NCBI GenBank assembly: GCA_963922565.1
Contig: CAWUIQ010000007.1
Location: forward strand, 48,566 to 112,565
Direction: 5' to 3'
DNA: 64,000 nt
Source: JBCBKL01 sp963922565
GTDB taxonomy: Bacteria; Pseudomonadota; Alphaproteobacteria; Rhodobacterales; Rhodobacteraceae
A program made the position numbers and the translations under genes. Of the stretch, positions 1 to 9,312 are shown in pieces. How positions within the stretch are numbered: the first letter of the stretch is position 1; the number at the start of each line of letters is the position of its first letter. The notes beneath the pieces were generated by a model. The model did no database searches, was not told where the DNA came from, and saw only the letters and a program-made list of their open reading frames with translations.

Positions 1-370
1 CCTTGCGGCGGGGCGGACGCTCGTCGGCCCGCATCGCGCGGATCTAGAGGGAACGTTCATAGCCAAGGGGATCTCGGCGCGCGATTGTTCGACGGGCGAG
101 CAGAAAGCATTGCTGATTTCGCTGATCCTGTCCAACGCCCGCGCCCTCGCGCAGGATTTCGGTGCGCCGCCTTTTTTACTTCTTGATGAGGTTGCGGCCC
201 ATCTGGATGCCGATCGCCGGGCAGCGCTTTACGACGAGATTTGCGCGCTTGGCGCGCAGGCTTGGATGACCGGAACGGGGCCGGAATTGTTCGATGTTCT
301 GGGTGATCGGGCGCAGTATCTGCTGGTTCAAGAAAACGATGGCGTATCAAGTGTGATCACTACACCTTAA
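1..370 (+). CDS. recF: DNA replication and repair protein RecF (C-terminal part)
   Basis: This is the 3' end of recF; the 5' part lies before the window and codons are read from base 2. RecF is an SMC-like ATPase that binds gapped DNA and helps load RecA through RecOR. The fragment shows a GPHRADLEG stretch, the ABC-type signature CSTGEQKALL followed by a hydrophobic helix, and a Walker B strand PFLLLDEVAAHLD, all in the order expected for the RecF C-terminus. The stop is TAA at 368-370. It lies directly upstream of gyrB on the same strand, the classical dnaA-dnaN-recF-gyrB neighbourhood. Identity is clear; only the missing N-terminus cannot be judged. Confidence 0.95.
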   Translation, partial: LAAGRTLVGPHRADLEGTFIAKGISARDCSTGEQKALLISLILSNARALAQDFGAPPFLLLDEVAAHLDADRRAALYDEICALGAQAWMTGTGPELFDVLGDRAQYLLVQENDGVSSVITTP

Positions 371-408
371 CCCTATGAAATTCCTTCACTAAATCTTGGG
401 TCACAGGC

Positions 409-437
409 GTGACATCTGCCTCAAAAACCCCTATAAA
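409..437 (+). promoter_or_regulatory. Predicted sigma-70 promoter of gyrB
   Basis: A -35-like GTGACA (409-414) and a -10-like TATAAA (432-437) are separated by exactly 17 bases. Transcription would start near 444, leaving a roughly 20-nt leader before the ATG at 465. This also argues against an upstream ATG at 438, which would fall almost on the -10 box. This is a by-eye prediction. Confidence 0.6.
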
Positions 438-464
438 ATGTTGTCAAAACGCAGGGGACAAAAA

Positions 465-2879
465 ATGGCGGATAACGAGCAAACCCCGGAAGAGTACGGC
501 GCTGATTCCATCAAGGTTCTGAAAGGCTTGGAGGCGGTTCGCAAACGCCCGGGCATGTATATCGGCGACACCGATGATGGCTCGGGTCTGCACCACATGG
601 TGTACGAGGTCGTCGACAACGGTATCGACGAAGCGCTCGCCGGTCATGCCGATTTTGTCCGTGTTACCATCCACCCCGATTCAAGCGTTTCCGTTCGTGA
701 CAACGGTCGCGGCATTCCGGTTGGGATCCACGAAGAGGAAGGGGTTTCGGCCGCTGAGGTGATCATGACCCAGCTTCATGCTGGGGGTAAGTTCGACTCA
801 AACTCCTACAAGGTGTCCGGCGGCTTGCATGGCGTGGGCGTTTCGGTGGTGAATGCCTTGTCGGTCTGGCTCGAACTGACGATCTGGCGCGATGGCAAGG
901 AACATCACGCCCGGTTCGAACACGGAGAGACGGCTAAGCATCTCGAGGTGGTCGGGGATGCGACCGAGACCGGGACAGAGGTTCGGTTTCTTGCGTCGAC
1001 CGGCACGTTCTCCAATATCGACTACAACTTTGAGACGCTTGAAAAGCGGTTGCGCGAACTCGCCTTCCTCAATTCGGGGGTTCGGATCATCCTACGCGAT
1101 GAGCGGCCGGTCGAGCCGCTGGAATCCGAGCTTTGCTATGAAGGTGGGGTTAACGAATTCGTAAAGTACCTCGATCGGCACAAGCATCCGATGATCGAAG
1201 ATCCGATCTTTATCACCGGGACGCGCGACGACATCGGCATCGAAATCGCTATGTGGTGGAATGACAGCTATCACGAAACGGTTCTTCCATTCACGAACAA
1301 CATCCCCCAGCGGGATGGCGGCACCCACTTGGCGGGCTTCCGTGGCGCGCTGACGCGGACGCTTACGAGGTATGCCCAAGAGAGCGGGATTGCCAAGAAG
1401 GAGAAGGTCAATTTCACGGGCGACGATGCCCGCGAAGGGCTGACCTGCGTTCTGTCGGTCAAGGTCCCTGATCCGAAGTTTTCATCCCAGACCAAGGACA
1501 AGCTGGTCAGTTCGGAGGTGCGGCCCGCGGTCGAGAGCCTCGTAAACGAAAAGCTGGCGGAATGGTTCGAAGAGCATCCCAACCAGGCCAAGATAATTGT
1601 CGGCAAAATTGTCGAAGCGGCCCTGGCCCGTGAGGCAGCCCGCAAGGCGCGGGAGCTGACCCGCCGCAAGTCGGCGATGGACGTGAATTATCTGGCCGGC
1701 AAACTCAAGGACTGCTCCGAAAAGGACCCGTCGAAAACCGAGTTGTTCCTCGTCGAGGGTGACAGCGCTGGCGGGTCGGCCCAGACCGGTCGAGATCGGC
1801 TGACGCAGGCGGTGTTGCCTCTGCGCGGCAAAATCCTGAACGTTGAGCGGGCGCGTTTCGACCGGATGCTCAGCAGTCAGGAGATCGGTAATCTTGTCAT
1901 GGCGCTTGGCACCGGTATTGGCCGTGACGAGTTCAATATCGACAAGCTGCGCTACCACAAGATCGTAATCATGACCGATGCCGACGTCGATGGCGCGCAC
2001 ATCCGCACGCTGCTGCTCACGTTCTTCTATCGCCAGATGCCTGAACTGATCGAGGGCGGCTATCTCTATATCGCGCAGCCACCCCTTTACAAGGTGTCGC
2101 GCGGAAAGTCCGAGGTTTACCTCAAGGACCAAGCGGCGCTTGAGGATTATCTGATCGAACAGGGCACCGAAGGCGCTGTGCTACGGCAAGGCAATGGCGA
2201 AGAAATAGTCGGCGCTGATCTCGTTCGTGTGGTCGAGGATGCACGTAAACTGCGTATGGTCCTTCAGGCCTTCCCAACCCATTATCCGCGTCACATCCTC
2301 GAACAGGCTGCAATCGCGGGTGCTTTCGTGCCGGGTGCTGTCGATGCCAATTTGCAGGGCGTCGCCGACAAGGTTGCCGAACGTCTGAACCTAATTGCCT
2401 TGGAATACGAGCGTGGCTGGACGGGCCGGATCACGCAGGACAAAGGTGTTCGGCTGGCGCGGATCCTGCGCGGCGTGGAAGAGGTTCGGACCCTGGATGG
2501 CCCGATGCTCCGCTCGGGTGAGGCGCGCAAGACCGGTTCGTTCACGCAGGGTCTGCAGGATGTCTACGGATTGCCCGCAACCCTGATCCGCAAAGATCGA
2601 ACCCAGGTCATTCATGGCCCCCTGGATCTATTGAATGCGATCCTCGGCGAGGGTGAAAAAGGTTTGTCCCTACAGCGCTACAAGGGCCTTGGCGAGATGA
2701 ACCCCGATCAGTTGTGGGAAACAACGCTGGACCCCGATGCGCGGACGCTTTTGCAGGTCCGGGTCGAAGACATGGCGGATGCCGATGATCTCTTTACCAA
2801 GCTGATGGGCGATGTTGTGGAACCGCGGCGCGAGTTCATTCAGAAGAATGCGCTCAGCGTCGAGAACTTGGATTTTTAG
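465..2879 (+). CDS. gyrB: DNA gyrase subunit B
   Basis: ATPase subunit of DNA gyrase, which with GyrA introduces negative supercoils. The 804-residue product has the usual length. It starts MADNEQTPEEYGADSIKVLK and contains the GHKL ATPase motifs (DNGRGIPV; QLHAGGKF; the GGLHGVG lid), the transducer, and the TOPRIM domain with catalytic E431 in EGDSAGG and the metal-binding D505-A-D507-V-D509. The C-terminal GyrB tail QRYKGLGEMNP is present. The ATG at 465 was chosen because a GGGGA ribosome site sits just upstream and the predicted promoter lies at 409-437; the open frame itself begins earlier. It follows recF by about 95 bases and is probably transcribed from its own promoter. Confidence 0.97.
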   Translation: MADNEQTPEEYGADSIKVLKGLEAVRKRPGMYIGDTDDGSGLHHMVYEVVDNGIDEALAGHADFVRVTIHPDSSVSVRDNGRGIPVGIHEEEGVSAAEVIMTQLHAGGKFDSNSYKVSGGLHGVGVSVVNALSVWLELTIWRDGKEHHARFEHGETAKHLEVVGDATETGTEVRFLASTGTFSNIDYNFETLEKRLRELAFLNSGVRIILRDERPVEPLESELCYEGGVNEFVKYLDRHKHPMIEDPIFITGTRDDIGIEIAMWWNDSYHETVLPFTNNIPQRDGGTHLAGFRGALTRTLTRYAQESGIAKKEKVNFTGDDAREGLTCVLSVKVPDPKFSSQTKDKLVSSEVRPAVESLVNEKLAEWFEEHPNQAKIIVGKIVEAALAREAARKARELTRRKSAMDVNYLAGKLKDCSEKDPSKTELFLVEGDSAGGSAQTGRDRLTQAVLPLRGKILNVERARFDRMLSSQEIGNLVMALGTGIGRDEFNIDKLRYHKIVIMTDADVDGAHIRTLLLTFFYRQMPELIEGGYLYIAQPPLYKVSRGKSEVYLKDQAALEDYLIEQGTEGAVLRQGNGEEIVGADLVRVVEDARKLRMVLQAFPTHYPRHILEQAAIAGAFVPGAVDANLQGVADKVAERLNLIALEYERGWTGRITQDKGVRLARILRGVEEVRTLDGPMLRSGEARKTGSFTQGLQDVYGLPATLIRKDRTQVIHGPLDLLNAILGEGEKGLSLQRYKGLGEMNPDQLWETTLDPDARTLLQVRVEDMADADDLFTKLMGDVVEPRREFIQKNALSVENLDF

Positions 2880-3099
2880 GGGTTGTTGGTTCCCCGTTCG
2901 TTGTCCGTGGTGTCCAAGGCGTGCCCTCTGCACTTCCCCGACAAATCCAGGATGCCATGACAGGACACGAACCTATTCGGGATTGCCGAAACGACACTCA
3001 GGTTGGCGCTGTTGCCGGGCAGTCACTCAGGCCGTTATCCTCGATCCATGCGTAGAGTAGAGATAATGAAACCGGCTTGCGCGCATATGCATTCGGCCC

Positions 3100-4107
3100 G
3101 TGACACACGGGCTTGAAGCATTCGGTTCAGGGAGGCTGAACATAGAACCCAATAGCGTATCACCTATTTGCGCCTTTGACTTTTTGGCAGATCGCATCGA
3201 ATCCGTGGCGGATGCGTGGCCCTCCCCTATCGGTGACGGTTGCGTGTTTCGCTGGCTTCATTTCGATGTTGCCGATGAGAACTTTGCTGAATGGGCACTT
3301 GAGATGTTGCCACCGATTGCGGCGAAAGCGCTGGTTCAAAGCGAGACCAGACCGCGTTGTGAAAGACTGGAAAGCGGGATTGTGTTGAACCTCCGTGGTG
3401 TCAACCTGAACCCGGAAGCGTCCCCAGAGGATATGGTTTCGCTCAGGCTGTGGATCGCGTCGGACACCTTGGTCTCTGCTCGTGTCCGCAAGGTCTTTGC
3501 TGCGGATACGATGCGACAGGCTGCGGAAAAGGGTGAGGGCCCGCGAGAGATCGGAGCATTCGTTTCCGAGCTCGTCTACCGGCTGGCCAAGCGGATCGAG
3601 GCTGTCTCACTGGAAATCGAAGACCAGGTCGATCGCTATGAAGAGGCGATGCTGGAAGGTATTTCAGCCGCTTCCGTGGATATCGGCCGCTATAGGCAGA
3701 CCACGATCAAACTGCGCCGCTATATCAGCCCACAGCGCGAGGCTTTGGACGCGCTCTCGACCGATGGCATTGAGATCCTTGGTGAAGAGGCATGTCAGCT
3801 GATCCACGAGACCGCGAACCGGACCCGGAGATCGTTGGAGGAGTTGGACGCGGCCCGCGATCGATTGGCGGCGATCCAAGACCATGTCGATGCCAGCCAG
3901 GCCAATGCGCTTGCTCGAAACAGCTACCTTTTGTCGATAGTCGCTGCGGTTTTCTTGCCGCTTGGGTTCTTGACCGGTCTGTTCGGCGTAAACGTGGCCG
4001 GAATGCCGGGAACATCCGAACCCCTGGCATTTTGGCTGTTGTCGATCTCATCGGTTGTCGTTGGTCTGGTGGTATTTCTCGCGCTGAAGCTTTCGCGATG
4101 GATGTGA
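3100..4107 (+). CDS. zntB: CorA/ZntB-family divalent metal ion transporter
   Basis: The 335-residue protein has the CorA superfamily layout: a large soluble N-terminal funnel with a long coiled helix (about residues 140-275), then two C-terminal membrane helices. The first helix ends in GVNVAGMPG, which is the ZntB-type version of the CorA GxN signature. ZntB proteins move Zn2+ (uptake or efflux is debated) across the inner membrane as pentamers. The start is uncertain: the longest frame begins at a GTG at 3100 with no convincing ribosome site, and the real start may lie a few codons downstream. It stands alone, with a roughly 220-base spacer after gyrB in which nothing is recognised. The family call is solid; the transported ion is inferred from the motif. 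Confidence 0.88.
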   Translation: MTHGLEAFGSGRLNIEPNSVSPICAFDFLADRIESVADAWPSPIGDGCVFRWLHFDVADENFAEWALEMLPPIAAKALVQSETRPRCERLESGIVLNLRGVNLNPEASPEDMVSLRLWIASDTLVSARVRKVFAADTMRQAAEKGEGPREIGAFVSELVYRLAKRIEAVSLEIEDQVDRYEEAMLEGISAASVDIGRYRQTTIKLRRYISPQREALDALSTDGIEILGEEACQLIHETANRTRRSLEELDAARDRLAAIQDHVDASQANALARNSYLLSIVAAVFLPLGFLTGLFGVNVAGMPGTSEPLAFWLLSISSVVVGLVVFLALKLSRWM

Positions 4108-4342
4108 ACCAGCTTGGTTTTGCCCACGTCCTGCCAGTGCCTCTGCTAAGGGCTGTGACGGTTGTGTTGCAGCGTGCGGTTTCTTGCACGGTCACGGAGG
4201 AATGAGCGACGCGGATGAACGCGCCGCTCACCGATCAGCGGTATTGCCCACGTTCCCTCCCTGACAGACGTGGAACCCTGATCTAACCGAAGCTGGTGTT
4301 CCCTGGATTGGTTGGCTTTCGCCTCGGGCGCGCCGGGCGCGA

Positions 4343-4540
4343 TCAGTTGTCGTCGCCGCCAGCGACACCACGATAGGCCAGCTTTCCGGCGCCAACGGCA
4401 CCCTTGGCAACAACCTTTGTCGTTCCCGCGGCCACACCGACAGTGTTGTTGATGACCTGATCCGAGGTACAGGCGGAGAGCGACAATGCAGCGGCAGTGA
4501 TTGCCGCGATGTATGACTTGCGCAGTCCCATGACTTTCAT
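4343..4540 (-). CDS. Small lipoprotein, function unknown
   Basis: A 65-residue protein starting MKVMGLRKSY with a short signal peptide and a lipobox LSAC, so Cys24 should be lipidated after signal peptidase II cleavage. The mature part is glycine, alanine and valine rich (for example VAAGTTKVVAKGAVGAGK). An upstream in-frame ATG at 4558 exists, but AAAGGA placed seven bases before the ATG at 4540 supports the shorter form. Similar small lipoproteins are common in Rhodobacteraceae with no known role. It is flanked by unrelated genes and probably monocistronic. Confidence 0.6.
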   Translation of the reverse strand: MKVMGLRKSYIAAITAAALSLSACTSDQVINNTVGVAAGTTKVVAKGAVGAGKLAYRGVAGGDDN

Positions 4541-4722
4541 CTTCTTATCCTTTCCCATCTTGGATCACGTCTTGGAGTGAAGACAGACCGACGAGGCATT
4601 CACGTTGGGGCGAGTGCCCCAAATGTCCGCGGCGCGGACCAGCCTGTCTTCACAGCACATAAAATAGCCAAGCCGCGTCAATTAGAAAAACGAAAATAAT
4701 ATATACTTACAGTGAGAAATGC

Positions 4723-5025
4723 TCATGTAATGATCCGCCTGTCGGTGCTCAGAAGTAATTCCGCCTCTTCCGACGCCGCCAGCCACAACTGCCGTCCGCG
4801 AGCCGTAAGAACACGTGCATGTTGTCGCCGTTGGGCGCTGGCAAAGCAGCCGCTGAGCGCTTCGCCTTCCGTGATCATGTCATGAGCATCGAGCAGCCTT
4901 TGGGCGATATCGCACCCCGAGTCACCATGAGCGCGCAGCCGTTTAAGAAGGGTTGGAAGCGGCCGATCGGGGGTCATTTTGGAAAGTGTTGCAAGCCCAG
5001 TATCAAGACATTCGGGACGGTTCAT
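4723..5025 (-). CDS. Hypothetical protein, 100 residues
   Basis: I do not recognise this protein. It starts MNRPECLDTG, is rich in leucine, alanine and arginine, has no signal peptide or membrane segment, and contains a basic stretch AQRRQHARVLTARGRQLW in its second half that faintly recalls the wing and following helix of MarR-like regulators; this resemblance is too weak to name it. An AGGA lies about nine bases before the ATG. It is transcribed away from the LysR gene at 5258, with about 230 bases between them, so the two may share a divergent control region. Confidence 0.4.
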   Translation of the reverse strand: MNRPECLDTGLATLSKMTPDRPLPTLLKRLRAHGDSGCDIAQRLLDAHDMITEGEALSGCFASAQRRQHARVLTARGRQLWLAASEEAELLLSTDRRIIT

Positions 5026-5257
5026 TTGCTTCGATCCTGTGCGTCAGAGGTGCGGACGCGTTGACAACGATGGCCACACCCTAAATCGACACGCGGCACT
5101 GAATTTGACGCGCAAAACATGTGGTGGAGCGCCGCTCCCCCTTTGCGGGAGCGGCAGGCGCTGCACGCCTCCGTCCGCAAGTCATATGCCCGCAGACAAT
5201 CCCAGGAAAACGAAATAGACTCGAGTTTCATCGCAGTAATTCTCATGGATCGTCCAC

Positions 5258-6202
5258 ATGGATATCGCCCTCATCCGCACCTTCCTGGAGGTCGCCGCGA
5301 CCGGCTCTTTCGTAAATGCGAGTGAGCGTCTCTATGTCACTCAGTCCGCTGTCAGCCTTCGCGTCGCGCGGCTGGAGGACGATCTGGGCAAGCAGCTTTT
5401 CACGCGTTCCAAGGCAGGTGCCGAGCTCACGCCCGCCGGGCGGGAGTTCGAACGCTATGCTCTTTCGCTGATCAAGATCTGGGAGGAAGCGCGGCAGCAG
5501 GTCGGCGTGCCGGAGGGTTATACCAAGTCCCTCAGCATCGGTGCGCAGTACTCTCTTTGGCCGCGCCTCGGCTTTCGTTGGATCGACCGGATGCAGGATG
5601 ACATGCCGACGCTGAACATCAGAGCCGAACTCGGTATGCCCGACCGGATCATGCGGTTTCTGGTCGAAGGGGTGGTGCAGATCGGTCTGATGTACAGCCC
5701 GCAACTGCGCCCCGGCTTGACCGCGCACAAGATCCTGGATGAAGAGTTGGTGCTGGCTGCGTCATGGCCAGCGACATTCGATGAAATCTCGGATCACTAC
5801 GTATTCGTGGATTGGGGGCCGGAATTCGTTCACGCACATGCGCTCGAACTTCCAAAACTCACCAACCCAGGCTTGACCATGTCTCTTGGGGCGATGGCCG
5901 CAGAGTATATAGTATCACGTCGCGCCGCTGCGTATCTGCCAGCCCGATACATCAAGCGGTACCTCGACGCGGGCCAGCTTCACCTGGTTCCGGATGCCCC
6001 GGTGTTCCCGTACCCGGTGTGGTCGATCTGGCGCGATGATCTTGAAGATGACATTCGATCGGTCGCCGAGACCTCACTTGTGGCAATTCGATCACAGATC
6101 GATGCCGAGCAGAACGAGGTGATCTCTGAGCTGGCCGAGATCAGCGAGGGCGAAACCGTCGAAGTACTTGGAAACAGTGAAGAACTACCAATACTTGAGT
6201 GA
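5258..6202 (+). CDS. LysR-family transcriptional regulator
   Basis: A 314-residue LysR-type regulator. The N-terminal winged helix-turn-helix is textbook: ALIRTFLEVAATGSFVNASE, then VTQSAVSLRVARLEDDLGKQLF and the wing LTPAGREFERYA. The effector-binding half follows (residues about 92-290), with an extra acidic tail of about 25 residues (ISELAEISEGETVEVLGN) beyond the normal family end. Target and effector cannot be read from the sequence. Neighbours are a divergent hypothetical gene and a downstream DUF481 gene on the same strand; the acidic tail is the only odd feature. Confidence 0.9.
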   Translation: MDIALIRTFLEVAATGSFVNASERLYVTQSAVSLRVARLEDDLGKQLFTRSKAGAELTPAGREFERYALSLIKIWEEARQQVGVPEGYTKSLSIGAQYSLWPRLGFRWIDRMQDDMPTLNIRAELGMPDRIMRFLVEGVVQIGLMYSPQLRPGLTAHKILDEELVLAASWPATFDEISDHYVFVDWGPEFVHAHALELPKLTNPGLTMSLGAMAAEYIVSRRAAAYLPARYIKRYLDAGQLHLVPDAPVFPYPVWSIWRDDLEDDIRSVAETSLVAIRSQIDAEQNEVISELAEISEGETVEVLGNSEELPILE

Positions 6203-6326
6203 TGCTCTTTTCATGCCTAATTATTTTGAATTTCTCTTAGGCTAAACCGCTCTTTATCTGCCGTCCCAGCAGAAATGCTCCCGCCCTCTCAGGTCGGGTC
6301 ACACTTTGTTGGGAAAGGATAGACCC

Positions 6327-7148
6327 ATGCAAAAACGCAATGTGCTGGCCGCATCGGCACTCGCACTCTTCGTTGCTGCTCCTGTGTTCGCGCAGGGCGC
6401 GCTGACCGGTGTTGATGAGCTGGACGACCGTATCGATGATATTCAGGAAGACGTTGGCGATGACCTGACGCAGGCAGACCGCCGCGACCGCCTCAGCAAC
6501 CAATACACCCAAGGTTGGACCGGTAGCGTCGCACTTGGTTTCTCGGCGACCTCGGGCAACACCGATACCGCCGATCTCGATCTCGCTGGCCGTTTCCGGT
6601 ATGGCAACGGACCCTGGAACCACACGTTTGGCTTTGCGGCTGAGTTCGCCGAAGACAACGACGTGCGGAACAAGGAAGAGATCTATGCGACGTACGACGT
6701 GAACCGTTACCTCAACGAGGACTTCTATGTCTTCGGTTTGGGTTCGGTCCGCTACGACAACTTTGACTCGAACAAGGTCGATGCCTTCCTTGGCGTGGGT
6801 CCGGGTTACCGCGTGATCAACAAGCCAAACCAGACCTGGCGTATTCAGGCTGGCCCTGGTGCCCGCTATATCGAAGATCAGAACAACGTCGACACGACAG
6901 AGTTCGCGGGCATCGCTTCTTCGCGTTACTATTTTGCCTTCAGCGAAACGGTGTCTCTGACGATGGATACGGACGTTCTCTTCTCTGAAGAAGATACGCT
7001 GCTGACAAACGACCTGGGTGTGAACTTCAAGGTAACCGATCGGTTGTCCACGCGGATTTCATATCGGACCGAATGGGACAGCGATCCGCTTGCCGGCTTT
7101 GATGACACCGACAACACGCTTGGTGTGTCCCTCGTCTACGGCTTCTGA
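6327..7148 (+). CDS. DUF481 family outer-membrane beta-barrel protein
   Basis: The 273-residue protein begins MQKRNVLAASALALFVAAPV and has a signal peptide ending at VFAQ. It then shows alternating amphipathic strands typical of an outer-membrane barrel, starting GWTGSVALGFSATSGNTDT, which is the DUF481 (YdiY-like) hallmark, and ends in the membrane-insertion signal SLVYGF with a terminal Phe. The ATG at 6327 is preceded by GGGAAAGGAT. The role is unknown for the family. A strong hairpin at 7174-7195 closes the unit, so it is probably transcribed alone. Confidence 0.85.
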   Translation: MQKRNVLAASALALFVAAPVFAQGALTGVDELDDRIDDIQEDVGDDLTQADRRDRLSNQYTQGWTGSVALGFSATSGNTDTADLDLAGRFRYGNGPWNHTFGFAAEFAEDNDVRNKEEIYATYDVNRYLNEDFYVFGLGSVRYDNFDSNKVDAFLGVGPGYRVINKPNQTWRIQAGPGARYIEDQNNVDTTEFAGIASSRYYFAFSETVSLTMDTDVLFSEEDTLLTNDLGVNFKVTDRLSTRISYRTEWDSDPLAGFDDTDNTLGVSLVYGF

Positions 7149-7173
7149 CCAAGCCTCGATTCCCTCGAAACTT

Positions 7174-7195
7174 GGGGGCGGAGCGATCCGCCCTC
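7174..7195 (+). terminator. Rho-independent terminator after the DUF481 gene
   Basis: A GC-rich hairpin with a nine-pair stem (GGGGGCGGA against TCCGCCCTC, one G-U pair) and a GNRA-type tetraloop GCGA, followed by a short pyrimidine tail CCTTT. It lies 26 bases after the stop of the DUF481 gene and just before the next ribosome site. Confidence 0.7.
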
Positions 7196-7230
7196 CCTTT
7201 CAAACATGGCCGAACAGGGAGGTCCCGACC

Positions 7231-7671
7231 ATGGCAACCTGGAAAACACTGACTGAATCAGATGCCGGATACGTGGAAGTACTGACCACGAACCACAATG
7301 GTGATGTGTTTGGATACCGGCTGAAAGGTGCATCTGCAGGCCCGCAAGTTGTGGCGGCAGGTGTGTGTCCGAGCGCCGAGCAGGTCTTTGAACGCCTTTT
7401 GCGTATACCGACCCTGCCATGGATGCGTGGCGCCCTCGTTCTTATCCGGCTTGATGCGCTTGATGACATGCTGGGTGATCTGAACGGACTGGCGCCGCTC
7501 GGGCCCATCGATCGCACGATCATATTGCCCTGGAGCAGCGCGAACCGGCCAAGCGAAGCCGAGGTCAGACGCAACTACCACCTCGTCCTTCGGGCATGCG
7601 CGGATTTGGGCATGATCTCTGGCCGCGGTGTCTCTCGCCGATCTGAGCAGGCGGATGTTTCACATGCATGA
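7231..7671 (+). CDS. Hypothetical protein, 146 residues
   Basis: Not recognised. The protein starts MATWKTLTESDAGYVEVLTT, appears soluble, with a beta-rich N-terminal half and an alpha-helical C-terminal half (SEAEVRRNYHLVLRACADLGM). The ATG at 7231 has a good CAGGGAGGT ribosome site; the frame is open further upstream, but that part overlaps the DUF481 gene and the terminator. Its stop overlaps the start of the LapA-like gene by eight bases, so it is likely translationally coupled as the first gene of the run ending at 11741. A role linked to MgtE or the RimK genes is only inferred from position. Confidence 0.55.
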   Translation: MATWKTLTESDAGYVEVLTTNHNGDVFGYRLKGASAGPQVVAAGVCPSAEQVFERLLRIPTLPWMRGALVLIRLDALDDMLGDLNGLAPLGPIDRTIILPWSSANRPSEAEVRRNYHLVLRACADLGMISGRGVSRRSEQADVSHA

Positions 7672-7873
7672 CCTTCTTCGCCAGATCCGCTGGTTGGCAT
7701 TCATCGGTGTCGCAGCACTGTTTGGGTTGTTCGTTGTTCAGAACGCAGCGCAGATCGAATTGCAGTTCGCCATCTGGACCCTGACAACCCGACGGGCCGT
7801 TCTCGTCCTGCTGACGCTTGGACTGGGCTTTGCCCTCGGTTGGATTTTTGGCCGAACCGCCAGACGCCGCTGA
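7664..7873 (+). CDS. LapA-domain small membrane protein
   Basis: A 69-residue integral membrane protein, MHDLLRQIRWLAFIGVAAL, with two hydrophobic helices separated by VVQNAAQIELQFAIWTL. The FVVQNA segment followed by F-x-x-W-T-L matches the LapA domain family (lipopolysaccharide assembly protein A, formerly DUF1049), usually a regulator or scaffold of LPS assembly at the inner membrane. Start is set at the ATG at 7664, overlapping the previous stop by eight bases; GTG 7628 or ATG 7655 are alternatives. It sits between a hypothetical gene and mgtE on the same strand. Confidence 0.7.
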   Translation: MHDLLRQIRWLAFIGVAALFGLFVVQNAAQIELQFAIWTLTTRRAVLVLLTLGLGFALGWIFGRTARRR

Positions 7874-7941
7874 GTGAAATCGACCGGCCGTGACCCGTCG
7901 CATCCCGACAACCCCGCAGAGACGCCGAAGGAGGCGCCCTT

Positions 7942-9312
7942 ATGCCATCAGACACGATTGAATTGGACGATCGCGAGATCGGGTCCGCCATCCGCGCCGC
8001 GGTTGCAGAAGATGATGCGGCCCGGGTGTCGCAGCTTTTCGCGGCGCTCAACCTCAGCGACGCCCTGCGTGAACTGCTCGCCCTATCAGCCGAGGAACGC
8101 GACCGCGTGCTCGATCTGCTCCCGGCTGAACTGGCGGCCGAACTGATCGAGGAGGCCCCCAATGAGATGGCCGTCGATCTTGTGGAGCGGCTGGAACCGG
8201 ACCGTGCGGCGAAAATCCTTGAGGAACTGAACAGCGATATCCAGGCCGACGTGATCGGTGAGCTTGAAGAAGGCGATGCCGAGGCGATCCTGTCCGAGAT
8301 GGACGAGGCGGAGGCCGCCGATGTTCGCCGACTGACCGAATACGACGACGACACGGCGGGCGGCCTGATGATGACCGAGGCGTTTCGGTTCGACGAGGCC
8401 AATACGGTTGGCAAAGTTCTCCGCGATCTCGCATCCGAGGACGACGAGTTCGAACGGTATCGTGGTCAGCATCCCTATATCACAGACGAAAGCGGCAAGC
8501 TGGTCGGCGTCGTTTCCCTGCGCGGATTGCTGACGGCAAAGCGGAGCGTTGCGCTGCGCGAGATCATGGTACCGCCGCTTTCGGTTCCGGTGGTCACCCC
8601 GCTTGAGGACCTGGAGGATCTCTTTAACGAGCATCCGTTCCTTGGCGTTCCCGTGACCGACGATGCCGGATTTCTGGTCGGTGTCGTCTCCCGATCGGCC
8701 GTCGCCGATGCGGTTCTTGAGCGGTCCGAAAGCGAAAGCCTCAAGCGGCAGGGTGTTGTTGGAGACGAACTACGCTCAATGCCGCTTTGGCTGCGGTCGC
8801 GGCGCCGGCTTGCGTGGCTGTCGGCAAACATCGTCCTGAACATTTTGGCGGCAAGCGTGATCTCCGCTTACGAAGAAACGCTGGCCGCAGTCATCGCACT
8901 CGCCGTGTTCCTGCCGATGGTGTCGGACATGAGTGGGTGTTCCGGGAACCAGGCCGTTGGCGTCACCATGCGGGAATTGAGCCTGGGGCTGGTCCGACCC
9001 ATCGATGCGCTTCGCGTCTGGATCAAAGAGATATCGGTTGGCGTGATCAATGGGATCGCCCTTGGCATCCTGATCGGCATCGTTGCATGGGTTTGGAAGG
9101 GTAATCCCGCACTCGGGCTGGTGATAGGGACTGCCTTGGCGCTCAACACGATGCTCGCGGTGTCGATCGGTGGCGTGGTCCCGCTGTTGTTGAAACGCCT
9201 GGGACAGGACCCAGCGGCGGCCAGCGGTCCCTTGCTGACAACGATCACCGACATGGCCGGCTTTTTCCTAGTGCTGAGCCTCGCAACCCTTCTGATGCCG
9301 TGGCTGCTGTGA
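7942..9312 (+). CDS. mgtE: Magnesium transporter MgtE
   Basis: A 456-residue MgtE. The N-terminal superhelical domain carries the repeats ELAAELIEEAPNEMAVDLVE and ILEELNSDIQADVIGELEEG. Two CBS domains follow (about residues 135-255), with the ADVRRLTEYDDDTAGGLMM linker, and the C-terminal five-helix channel domain includes the ERSESESLKRQGVVGDE plug-helix region and LPMVSDMSGCSGNQAVGV. The protein is an Mg2+-gated channel of the inner membrane. A GGAGG ribosome site is 9 bases before the ATG. Its stop overlaps the next ATG by one base, tying magnesium transport to the RimK-type modification genes downstream. Confidence 0.96.
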   Translation: MPSDTIELDDREIGSAIRAAVAEDDAARVSQLFAALNLSDALRELLALSAEERDRVLDLLPAELAAELIEEAPNEMAVDLVERLEPDRAAKILEELNSDIQADVIGELEEGDAEAILSEMDEAEAADVRRLTEYDDDTAGGLMMTEAFRFDEANTVGKVLRDLASEDDEFERYRGQHPYITDESGKLVGVVSLRGLLTAKRSVALREIMVPPLSVPVVTPLEDLEDLFNEHPFLGVPVTDDAGFLVGVVSRSAVADAVLERSESESLKRQGVVGDELRSMPLWLRSRRRLAWLSANIVLNILAASVISAYEETLAAVIALAVFLPMVSDMSGCSGNQAVGVTMRELSLGLVRPIDALRVWIKEISVGVINGIALGILIGIVAWVWKGNPALGLVIGTALALNTMLAVSIGGVVPLLLKRLGQDPAAASGPLLTTITDMAGFFLVLSLATLLMPWLL